Assembly: GCF_013408145.1 (NCBI RefSeq)
Contig: NZ_JACBZI010000001.1
Coordinates: 930,001 to 994,000, forward strand
Direction of reading: 5' to 3'
Source of the DNA: Nocardioides marinus
GTDB taxonomy: Bacteria > Actinomycetota > Actinomycetes > Propionibacteriales > Nocardioidaceae
DNA length: 64,000 nt
Shown: positions 49,156-57,122 of the stretch, piece by piece
Position numbering within the stretch: position 1 is the first letter of the stretch
How the letters are laid out: every line of letters begins with the position of its first letter
Position numbers and translations under genes: made by a program
Notes under the pieces: generated by a model
The model's database searches: none
What the model saw: only the letters and a program-made list of their open reading frames with translations
Told to the model about the DNA's origin: nothing

Positions 49156-50015
49156 GCACCCAGGTCACGGCCCCGGCCTCGAGCCGCCCGGTCGGCGTCG
49201 ACGAGCTCAAGCGGGCCTGGGACGCGGTGAACGCCGGCGAGTTCCGCACCGACCCCGGTGCCGGCAAGGGACCCCGCGGCCGCGGCACCGTCGCCGCCGA
49301 CAACTGGTCACTCGCTGCGGGGGAGCACACCATCGCCGTCATCGGATGCGCCGGCTCGGTGGGAGCCAGCACCGTCGCCCTCGCCACCGGCCTGGCCGCC
49401 GCCGCCCCGGTCCGGGTCATCGAGTGCTGCTCGGTCACCGCCTCCGGTCTCGCCGCGGCGAGCACCGCCGAGCTCGGCTTGCACCCGACCGACTGGCGTC
49501 AGGGCAAGCGCGACCACGTCCTGCTCGAGCGGGCCAGCGAGGTCCTCGCCGGCGTCGACGAGGTTCCGCTCCCGGTCGACGCCGAGCACGAGACCCAGCT
49601 GACCATCCTCGACGTCGGCTGGGAGGCCGGCCAGCTCCTGGCCACCGACTGCTGGCTCGCCGAGGCCGTCCGCACCGCCGACCAGGTCGTCCTGGTCACC
49701 ACCGCCACCGTCCCCGGGATGCGCCGCGCCTCGGTCGCGCTCGAGCTGCTGGCCAACCACTGGCAGCCCGAGCAGATCACCCTCGCCGTGCGCGGGCCGC
49801 GCCGCAAGAAGTGGCCCCGAGGCCTCGAGCACGCCGGCGGCCCCGCCGTACGACGCGCCCTGGACGCGGACCGGTGCGTGGAGATCCCCGAGGACCGCGA
49901 GCTGGCGGTCAACGGCCTGGACTCCCGACCCGTCCCGACCCCCCTGATCTCGGCAGCACGTCAGCTGCTCGAGCCCGCACACCTGCCCACCAACAACACC
50001 AGCGAAAGCGCCTGA
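49152..50015 (+). CDS. MinD/ParA-like protein with lysine-less P-loop
   Basis: 287 residues from GTG. The P-loop reads VIGCAGSVGASTVALATG (~63-80), with Ser replacing the activating Lys, much like the TadZ-type protein at 15329. A switch-II-like LTILDVGWEAG (~149-159) and LVTTATVPGMRRASVAL follow. Probably positions the type IV secretion machine at the membrane rather than partitioning DNA. 38 bp precede the next gene. Confidence 0.68.
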   Translation: MSTQVTAPASSRPVGVDELKRAWDAVNAGEFRTDPGAGKGPRGRGTVAADNWSLAAGEHTIAVIGCAGSVGASTVALATGLAAAAPVRVIECCSVTASGLAAASTAELGLHPTDWRQGKRDHVLLERASEVLAGVDEVPLPVDAEHETQLTILDVGWEAGQLLATDCWLAEAVRTADQVVLVTTATVPGMRRASVALELLANHWQPEQITLAVRGPRRKKWPRGLEHAGGPAVRRALDADRCVEIPEDRELAVNGLDSRPVPTPLISAARQLLEPAHLPTNNTSESA

Positions 50016-50053
50016 CCCGCCCGAGGTCAGCAACCCAGAAAGGAAGTCCACCC

Positions 50054-50347
50054 ATGGACGTCATGACCGCAACCGCAACCACCGTGATGGCTGTCTGCCC
50101 GAAGGCGCCCCCGGGTGCTGTCGGTCCCACCAACGAGATCACCAGCTACGTGCTGTGGGGCGTCATCGTCCTGTTCGGTCTCGGCATCATCATCGCGATC
50201 GGCGCGATCATCGCCGGCCGAGTGTTCTCGCTGCCGCACGCCTCCAAGGTCGGCGTCATCTCGGTGGTGGTCGTTTTCGCCTGCGCGATCGCCTACCTGG
50301 TGCTGCCCGGCATGCTCAACGGCATCCTCGGCAAGGGCTGCATCTGA
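50054..50347 (+). CDS. small two-helix membrane protein, VirB2/TrbC-like candidate
   Basis: 97 residues with AAAGGAAG upstream. Two hydrophobic helices, ~30-54 (YVLWGVIVLFGLGIIIAIGA) and ~66-85, joined by a short basic loop, the layout of VirB2/TrbC pilins in Gram-positive transfer systems. No signal peptidase site is obvious. Its stop shares one base with the next start. Confidence 0.55.
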   Translation: MDVMTATATTVMAVCPKAPPGAVGPTNEITSYVLWGVIVLFGLGIIIAIGAIIAGRVFSLPHASKVGVISVVVVFACAIAYLVLPGMLNGILGKGCI

Positions 50348-51213
50348 TGCGGCGCGCAGCCACGAAGAAGGCAGAAGGCACCAGCGAGTGGAGCCGTCGC
50401 CGCCTCCTCGGGATTCTGGTCATGGCCGTCGTCGTGGCTGCGCTCCTGATCGGGGGCCTCGTCTACGGAAGCTACCTCGCCCTCGCCGGCATCGGCGACG
50501 ACGCCACCGCGGCCCCCGGTGTGGCGACCGGTGAGTCCGACCACTCGACAGTTGCCCAGGGTGCTGCTCACCGCGACGACATCGCGGCCGAGCCGATGCT
50601 GACCGTGCCAGAGAGCGCCGCCTTCCCGGCCGAGACCACCAGCGCCAAGGCACCGGAGATCAAGATCCCGGCCGGCGCCGGCGTCAACGGACCCGCGTTC
50701 GTGATGACCGGGTTCCCGCAGACCCCCGAGGGCGCGATCGGCCAGCTCGCCCAGATCGACCTCGCGGTGCTGCAGTCGATGAGCCTGACCACCGCCGAGG
50801 AGGTCTACAACGCCTGGGCCCTGCCCGGCGGGGTCCGCGCCGAGGACTGGTGGATCACCGCCAGCGTCCGAGCCTTCCTCTCCAGCACCGGCATGGGCGA
50901 GGTCAAGGACCCCAGCTCCTCGGTCTCCCTGGAGCCGGCCGCCGCACTCGTGAAGGGCACCGACGGTCCGGACTGGACCACCGTCTGCGTGCTCATGAAG
51001 GTCACCGCCTCCTACAAGCAGGAAGCGCAGATCGCCTTCGCCCACTGCGAGCGCATGCAGTGGGTCGGCGGCCGCTGGATGGTCGCCCCCGGCGCACCGC
51101 CCGCCCCCGCTCCCGCTACTTGGCCCGGCACCCAACTGGCACATGAGGCCGGTTGGCGCACCTGGTCGACCGACGCCACCACTGACCCTGACCACATCGA
51201 ACGGGACCACTGA
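50347..51213 (+). CDS. membrane-anchored transfer protein (VirB8/TcpC-like candidate 1)
   Basis: 288 residues. Basic cytoplasmic start, one anchor at ~20-45 (LLGILVMAVVVAALLIGGLV), disordered Ala/Glu linker, then an exported domain (~120-255) with NTF2-like features (AEEVYNAWALPGGVRAEDWW, VTASYKQEAQIAFAHCERMQ) and a Pro-rich tail. One-base overlaps on both sides. In Gram-positive systems, VirB8/TcpC-type proteins form the channel scaffold. Confidence 0.6.
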   Translation: MRRAATKKAEGTSEWSRRRLLGILVMAVVVAALLIGGLVYGSYLALAGIGDDATAAPGVATGESDHSTVAQGAAHRDDIAAEPMLTVPESAAFPAETTSAKAPEIKIPAGAGVNGPAFVMTGFPQTPEGAIGQLAQIDLAVLQSMSLTTAEEVYNAWALPGGVRAEDWWITASVRAFLSSTGMGEVKDPSSSVSLEPAAALVKGTDGPDWTTVCVLMKVTASYKQEAQIAFAHCERMQWVGGRWMVAPGAPPAPAPATWPGTQLAHEAGWRTWSTDATTDPDHIERDH

Positions 51214-51986
51214 TGAAGAACCTGACGACCGGCAACGACGACTCGCGCGCGACCCTCGTGCGCATCGGCATCTTGGTGGCGATCGCGACCATGGTGGCCA
51301 CTGTCGTCTGGCTCGGTGCCCAAAGCCGAGGCGACGACGCCGGCACCCCCGGCACGTCCGGCGGGGACAGCTCGAGCCAGACGGTCAAGAACACCTCGGT
51401 CGAGCAGGTCGCACCGGACACCGCGCCCGCGGACGGTGTGGTGATCCCGACCGGCACCGACCAGGTCGACGGCCACCCGACCGGGTTCCCGGCCACCGAC
51501 CTCGGCGCCGTGGCGCTGCAGGTCGAGGTGGCCAAGGCCCAGGTCGGATTCGACTACGACCAGGCCGTCACCGTCGCTGACCTCTACGCCGACCCCGATG
51601 ACAAGGCCGTCTTCGAGGAGCGCGCCCGCGCCGCGGTCGAGTTGCGTCGCAAGCAGGCCGGCGTCGCCAAGGACGGCGACGTGCCCGCCCCCGCGTCATA
51701 CGCCCTCACCCCGGTCGCCTACACCCTCGAGCAGCTCGACACCGGCTACTACGCGGTCAACCTGCTCAGCTACGTCACGCTCACCACCGCCGACGGCAAG
51801 GTCCACGACAGCCTCTACGCCGGCACCCAGCTGATGCAGTGGCTCGACGGTGACTGGCGCCTGGTCCAGGGCAGTGAAGCCGACATCCAGCACCTGGTCT
51901 CGGAGGGCCAGCCCCAGGCGGTGGCCCCCGGCACCCCCGAGTTCGAGAAGGCCGGCTGGATCCGGATCAACGGAGCGCCCCAGTGA
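51213..51986 (+). CDS. membrane-anchored transfer protein (VirB8/TcpC-like candidate 2)
   Basis: 257 residues with one anchor (~15-36, RIGILVAIATMVATVVWLGA), a flexible linker, and an exported NTF2-like domain (~165-240: YALTPVAYTLEQLDTGYYAV, then WLDGDWRLVQGSEADIQHL). A different sequence from the preceding gene but the same architecture, so the two may form a pair in the wall-spanning channel. Confidence 0.62.
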   Translation: MKNLTTGNDDSRATLVRIGILVAIATMVATVVWLGAQSRGDDAGTPGTSGGDSSSQTVKNTSVEQVAPDTAPADGVVIPTGTDQVDGHPTGFPATDLGAVALQVEVAKAQVGFDYDQAVTVADLYADPDDKAVFEERARAAVELRRKQAGVAKDGDVPAPASYALTPVAYTLEQLDTGYYAVNLLSYVTLTTADGKVHDSLYAGTQLMQWLDGDWRLVQGSEADIQHLVSEGQPQAVAPGTPEFEKAGWIRINGAPQ

Positions 51987-53977
51987 CCACGACCGCCATC
52001 GCACCCCGGGCTCTCCGACTGGGAATCGCCGCGCTGGCGGTCCTGGTCCTCACCACGCTCCTCGGAGCTGCTATCACCCTGCAGGCGCCCACCGCGGCCG
52101 CGGCCGAGCCGGTGACCAGCACGGCCAACGCCACCGCCCTCGCCACCGGCCAGCTGCCGGCCCGCGGCAACGTGAAGATGGGCTGCACCGGGCCCGACGC
52201 ACTGTGCGATCTCGGCGGCGATGCACTCGACTGCGCCAGCGACCCGATCGACTGCGGCAAAGACGCCGCCGGCGACGTGAAGGACGGCGCCGGCAACCTG
52301 CTCGACGGCGCCGGGAACGCCCTGGACGGCGCAGCAGGGCTGCTGTCTGACGGCTGCGGGATCCTCGACGCGATCTGCGGCGGAGACCTGCCTGGGTTGC
52401 CCGGGCTTCCGGGACTGCCTGGCGTTCCCGGCCTCCCGGGAATCCCCGGTCTGCCGAACGTCGGTGACCTCTTCGGTGGCGGCATCCCCGGCGTAGGCGA
52501 CATCCCCAACCCGTTCGAGGCCATCGGCGACGTCATCGCCAAGGCCGCGGCGGACGCCTGGACCGCAGCCATGCTCGCGGTCTGGAACTCCGGCCTGTTC
52601 GTGCTGCGCATCGTGCTCACGTTCAGCGAGCTGTTCTTGACCCCCGACCTGCGGGCCGACGGACCCGGTAAGGACGTCTACGCCTTCACTCTGTGGCTCG
52701 CCCTGGCCCTGGTGGTCATCTTGGCGATGATCCAGCTGGGGGCCGCGGCCTTCAAGCGCGAGGGTAAGGGTCTCGCCCGGGCGTTCATCGGAGCCGGCCA
52801 GTTCGTCGTCATCAACGCGTGCTGGTTCGGCTATGCCGTCACCCTGATCGCTGCCTGTGGTGCGATCACCCGGGCGTTGATGAAGTCGCTGCTCAGGGTC
52901 CAGACCTGGCCCGACTGGGACCCGCTGGGCGGCCTCGGCGTCGACGACATCACCGACGCCGGCGTAGCCACCGCGCTTGCCTTCCTTGGGATCTTCCTGT
53001 GGCTGGCCGCCATCGGCCACCTCCTGGTCTACCTGGCTCGCGCGGCTTCGCTCCTGGTGCTCACCGCCACCGGCCCGCTCGCGGCCGCCGGCCTGGTCTC
53101 GGACTTCACCCGGTCCTGGTTCTGGAAGAGCCTGCGGTGGCTGCACGCCGCGGCGTTCACCCCGGTCCTGATGATCATGGTGCTCGGCATCGGCGTGCAG
53201 TTCGCCAACGGCGTCGCGGCCCATCTGGCCGAGGACACCGCCAAGACCTTCGGCACCGCGCTGCCGGCCGTGATGACGATCCTGATCAGCGTCGTGGCCC
53301 CGCTGTCGCTGTTCAAGCTCCTCGCCTTCGTCGACCCCGGCACCCCCAGCGGCGCATCGTTCCGCCAGGGCATGGCCATCCAGGGCGGCCTCCAGGGCCT
53401 GCTCGGCGGCGGTGGTGGCGGCGGCTCGTCGGCCGCGTCGACCACCGACGGCAACGGCCGCTCCTCGGGTGAGCAGAGCGCCGAGGCCTCGACCGGCGAC
53501 CGGTTCAACAAGTCCACCCAGGGCTTCCTTGGCAGCTTCGGCGGCGTCGGCCAGGCGCTCGCAGCCGGGATGGGGATGATCAACTCCGCCGGCGCGAAGG
53601 CGACCTCCCTGATGTCGGACGAGGCCAACCAGGCCGGCGTCGGGCAGAGCACCTACGGCCCCGACTTCAGCGGCATGGGCGGCCGGCAGTCCGGCGGCCA
53701 GTCCGGCGGCCAGGGCGGGAGCCAGCCGGATCCGCAGGGTGGCGACCAGGGCGACGGTGACTCCTCGATGCCGACCCCGCCCACGCCTCCAGCGCCGCCC
53801 ACCCCGCCGACGCTGCCCACCGGCGGCGGACCCGGCGGCGGCTCCGGCGGCGGCCAGGGCGGCGGGGGAGCGGGCGCAGCCCCCAAGACCCCGGCAGCAG
53901 GCGGCGGCGGGGGAGCGGCCGGCGGTGCCGGCGGTGCCGGCGCAGCAGCTGGCGGCATCCCACCGGTGGCGGTGTAG
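51983..53977 (+). CDS. VirB6/TrbL-like polytopic channel protein with collagen-like stretch
   Basis: 664 residues from a GTG in four-base overlap. Signal-like segment ~10-40; exported Cys/Asp-rich stretch; collagen-like GLPGLPGLPGVPGLPGIPG (~139-157); then about six membrane helices at ~195-460 (for example LWLALALVVILAMIQLGAAA, YLARAASLLVLTATGPLAAA) as in VirB6/TrbL. The C-terminal ~200 residues are Gly/Ser/Gln/Pro low-complexity. Forms the inner-membrane channel. Confidence 0.75.
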   Translation: MTTTAIAPRALRLGIAALAVLVLTTLLGAAITLQAPTAAAAEPVTSTANATALATGQLPARGNVKMGCTGPDALCDLGGDALDCASDPIDCGKDAAGDVKDGAGNLLDGAGNALDGAAGLLSDGCGILDAICGGDLPGLPGLPGLPGVPGLPGIPGLPNVGDLFGGGIPGVGDIPNPFEAIGDVIAKAAADAWTAAMLAVWNSGLFVLRIVLTFSELFLTPDLRADGPGKDVYAFTLWLALALVVILAMIQLGAAAFKREGKGLARAFIGAGQFVVINACWFGYAVTLIAACGAITRALMKSLLRVQTWPDWDPLGGLGVDDITDAGVATALAFLGIFLWLAAIGHLLVYLARAASLLVLTATGPLAAAGLVSDFTRSWFWKSLRWLHAAAFTPVLMIMVLGIGVQFANGVAAHLAEDTAKTFGTALPAVMTILISVVAPLSLFKLLAFVDPGTPSGASFRQGMAIQGGLQGLLGGGGGGGSSAASTTDGNGRSSGEQSAEASTGDRFNKSTQGFLGSFGGVGQALAAGMGMINSAGAKATSLMSDEANQAGVGQSTYGPDFSGMGGRQSGGQSGGQGGSQPDPQGGDQGDGDSSMPTPPTPPAPPTPPTLPTGGGPGGGSGGGQGGGGAGAAPKTPAAGGGGGAAGGAGGAGAAAGGIPPVAV

Positions 53978-54049
53978 CCAGATGCGCCCCCACCTCGAGC
54001 ACCAACCGACCACACCCGCCGACCTCACTGACCAGAAAGGAAGCCGACG

Positions 54050-55555
54050 ATGACGACCTACGCCGACTACCAGCGCGACCGCATCGGCTGGTTCTTCGGC
54101 CTCTCCGGAGGCCAGCTGATGTTCCTGGCGCTGGCCAGCCTGCCGGCGTTCTGGGGGATCAGCCGCGGAGCGTGGTTCTCCGCGTTCCTGTTCGCTCTGG
54201 TCTGGCTGTTCCTGCTGGCCATCACCGTCATCCCGGTCCGGGGCCGCTCGGCCACCGGCTGGGTGTTCGCCTCGACGATGTACGCCGTCGGCGGCCTGCT
54301 CGGATGGACCTCCTTCCGCGCCAAGGCCACCCAGGGTCGCGCCGAGGACCTCGACACCCCCGACCTACCCGGGGTCCTGCAGGGCGTCCAGATCCACGAC
54401 GGCCCGCCGCACGGCTCGCAGCTGCAGCGGGTGGCGATCATCGAGAACCACGCCATGAAGACTTGGGCGGTCACCGCCTCGATCGTCCACCCGGGCATCG
54501 GGATGAAGGACGTCGAGGAGCGTGCCCGGTACGGCGAGGCGCTCGCCGGGCTGCTCGACGTCGCCGGCCGCACCGAGAAGGTCGACGAGATCCTCTTTAT
54601 GGTGCGCACCGTCCCCGAGGACGGCGCCGAGCGCGACCTGTGGGTCAACCGTCACCGCCGCCCCAACGCCCCGGAGCTGTCAGAGGTCGTCAACAGCGAC
54701 CTGGCCCACGGCCTCACTCAGGCGTCGGTACGCACCGAGACGTTCGTGACCATCGTCGTCCCGGAGACCCGGATCGCCCGGTCGGCCAAGGAGTCCGGAG
54801 GCGGCTTCGAGGGTCGCTGCCGTGAGCTCTACCTGCTCATGGCCGAGATCGAGGCCCAGCTGCGCGGCCCGATGGGGATGACGACGGTGCGCTGGCTCAC
54901 CAGCCCCGAGCTCGCCCTGGCCTGCCGGACCGGGTTCGCCCCCGGCGACCGCGCCGGCATCGTCGAGGCCCTCTCGCTGCGGGAGAAGGACCCGAGCGTC
55001 AACGCCGACGTCCCGTGGGCGATGGCTGGCCCGTCCGGCGCCGACGCGACGGTGCGGCACTACAGCCACGACGCCTGGAACTCGGTCAGCGCCACCATCA
55101 AGCTCCCCACCCGCGGCGTCGCGATGGGTGCCCTGGCGCCGATCCTGACCCCCAGCGAGTTCGGGGAGCGGCGCTCGTTCGTCGTCGCCTACCCGATCGT
55201 GTGCCAGTCCAAGGCCGACCGGCAGTCCGGCAACGCCGAGTGGGCCGCCGACCTGGCCGAGGGGATGAACGAGAAGCTCGGCCGCAAGACCCGCGCCAAG
55301 CAGCGCGACGAGGCCCACAAGGCGCGCGGGCTCGACGCCAAGCTGGCCCGCGGCAACTCGCTGACCCGGCCCTACGGCGTGTGCACGGTGACCGTCCCCA
55401 AGACGATGAGGATCACCGAGTTCGGTCGCCGCCTGGACGCCTCGGTCCGGCGTGCCGGGTTCGCGCCGCTGCGCCTCGACCTCGCCCAGGACGTCGGGTT
55501 CGCCGCGTCCACCATCCCCCTTGGCACGAGCCTGACCCGGAGCGGAGACGCCTGA
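54050..55555 (+). CDS. SCO6880-type VirB3/VirB4 N-terminal transfer protein
   Basis: 501 residues. Two N-terminal membrane helices (~20-75), VirB3/PrgI-like (IGWFFGLSGGQLMFLALASL), are followed by a large cytoplasmic domain matching the N-terminal half of VirB4 (RVAIIENHAMKTWAVTASIV, YLLMAEIEAQLRGPMGMTTV). No Walker motif: the ATPase half is the next gene. Typical of actinobacterial SCO6880-family proteins. Confidence 0.78.
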   Translation: MTTYADYQRDRIGWFFGLSGGQLMFLALASLPAFWGISRGAWFSAFLFALVWLFLLAITVIPVRGRSATGWVFASTMYAVGGLLGWTSFRAKATQGRAEDLDTPDLPGVLQGVQIHDGPPHGSQLQRVAIIENHAMKTWAVTASIVHPGIGMKDVEERARYGEALAGLLDVAGRTEKVDEILFMVRTVPEDGAERDLWVNRHRRPNAPELSEVVNSDLAHGLTQASVRTETFVTIVVPETRIARSAKESGGGFEGRCRELYLLMAEIEAQLRGPMGMTTVRWLTSPELALACRTGFAPGDRAGIVEALSLREKDPSVNADVPWAMAGPSGADATVRHYSHDAWNSVSATIKLPTRGVAMGALAPILTPSEFGERRSFVVAYPIVCQSKADRQSGNAEWAADLAEGMNEKLGRKTRAKQRDEAHKARGLDAKLARGNSLTRPYGVCTVTVPKTMRITEFGRRLDASVRRAGFAPLRLDLAQDVGFAASTIPLGTSLTRSGDA

Positions 55556-57093
55556 TGACCACCACCACCCGCCGCAACCGCCGCGGCGGCCGCGACATGG
55601 CCGCCCTGCTCTCCGACTTCGGGCACGACCTGCCCACGATCCCCACGCTCGCCCCGGAGCCCAAGGAGCCCCGGCTCTTCCGGTACGCGCCGCGCCGCGG
55701 TGCCGCTCGACCCGGCCGAGGCTGGGCCGCCTCCACCGCCCCGGCAATGGCCTGGCGGATGACCAGCGACCAGGCCCCGGTGTTCTGGCCCTTCGTCTCC
55801 GCGCCGGCCCTACCCCCGACCGGCGCGCAGATGGGCGTCGACCAGCTCTCCGGCGGCAGCTTCTACTGCGACCCGTTCGGGTGGGTGCTGCGCGACGACG
55901 TGCCCGCCACCAACCCCAACATCTTCCAGTTCGCCAAGCCGGGAAGCGGCAAGTCCGGCACCACCAAGGGCTTCTGCACCCGGATGATGCCGTTCGGCTA
56001 CCGCACCCTGGTCACCGGAGACGTCAAGGACGAGTACGAGTCGCTGTGCCACGCTCTCGGCGTCGAGCCCTTCGTCATCGCTCCCGGCTTCACTGCCCGG
56101 GTCAACCCGCTGGACAAGGGCCCGCTCGGCGACGGCTGGGAGAAGCTCTCGGCCGAGGAAGCCCAGCGTCGCGCCACGATCATCTTCAAGCGGTGGCTGG
56201 TCTTGGTCCGCGGCCTGGTCGGCAGCATGAAGATCGACGACGAGCGCCGGGTGCCGTTCGGCCCCGACGAGTCCGACGTCGTGCGCAACGCCCTGGCGAT
56301 CCTCACCGGCTACGCCGCCGGCAACAGCGTCCTGGCCGAGACCACCATCCCGCGGCTGTGGGACCTGCTGCGCAACCCCACCGAGGAGCTCGTCCGGGTG
56401 TGCGAGTACGCGAACACCCGCGTCTTCCTCGACGAGACCCGCCTGCTGCGCAACGCGCTCGGTGAGCTCGTCAACGGCACGCTGGCCGGTCTCTTCGACG
56501 ACTTCACCAACATCGAGGTCGACTGGAAGGCGCCGATCCAGTCGTTCAGCCTCTCCCGGCTCGACGGCCTGGGCGATGAGGCAGTGGGCATCGCGCTGCT
56601 GTGCATGAACTCCTGGGGCCGTGGGCTGAGGGAGATCGCCGAGCCCGGCGACCTGCGCATCGTCGTGCGCGACGAGGTCTGGAAGCAGATGCGCCTCGGA
56701 ACCGCCGCGGTGGCGAGCTTCGACGCCGACCTGCGGCTCTCGCGCGGCATGGCCGGCAAGGGCGGCGACATCCAGTTCTGCAACCTCCACAAGCCCTCGG
56801 ACCTGCTCTCGGTCGGCGACGCCGACTCCCAGGCCGCGATGATCGCCAAGGACCTCCTCGAGCTGGCCGACATCAAGATCCTCGGTGCCCAGAAGCCCCG
56901 TGTCGCCCGCGAGCTCGACTCCATGCTCGGTCTCGGCCCGATCGCTCAGGACCTCGTCTCCGGGTGGGCCATGCAGGACAAGGGCCGCGCGCTGTGGTGC
57001 ATCGGTGACGCCATGTACAAGGTCCAGACGGTGCTCCACCCGCTGGAGAAGAAGCTCTACTACACCAACGAGGCGATCGAGTCCGCCGCCTGA
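55555..57093 (+). CDS. VirB4-like ATPase (C-terminal half)
   Basis: 512 residues sharing one base with the previous stop; a longer open frame upstream is antiphase to that gene. RecA-like ATPase: Walker A FAKPGSGKSGTTK (K133), Walker B LRIVVRDEVWKQM, and arginine-finger region GGDIQFCNLHKPSD. Energises channel assembly or pilus/substrate movement with the SCO6880-type partner. VirB4 is thus split over two genes here. Confidence 0.88.
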   Translation: MTTTTRRNRRGGRDMAALLSDFGHDLPTIPTLAPEPKEPRLFRYAPRRGAARPGRGWAASTAPAMAWRMTSDQAPVFWPFVSAPALPPTGAQMGVDQLSGGSFYCDPFGWVLRDDVPATNPNIFQFAKPGSGKSGTTKGFCTRMMPFGYRTLVTGDVKDEYESLCHALGVEPFVIAPGFTARVNPLDKGPLGDGWEKLSAEEAQRRATIIFKRWLVLVRGLVGSMKIDDERRVPFGPDESDVVRNALAILTGYAAGNSVLAETTIPRLWDLLRNPTEELVRVCEYANTRVFLDETRLLRNALGELVNGTLAGLFDDFTNIEVDWKAPIQSFSLSRLDGLGDEAVGIALLCMNSWGRGLREIAEPGDLRIVVRDEVWKQMRLGTAAVASFDADLRLSRGMAGKGGDIQFCNLHKPSDLLSVGDADSQAAMIAKDLLELADIKILGAQKPRVARELDSMLGLGPIAQDLVSGWAMQDKGRALWCIGDAMYKVQTVLHPLEKKLYYTNEAIESAA

Positions 57094-57122
57094 GTGCGCG
57101 CGACCCTCGGGACTGACCTGTC

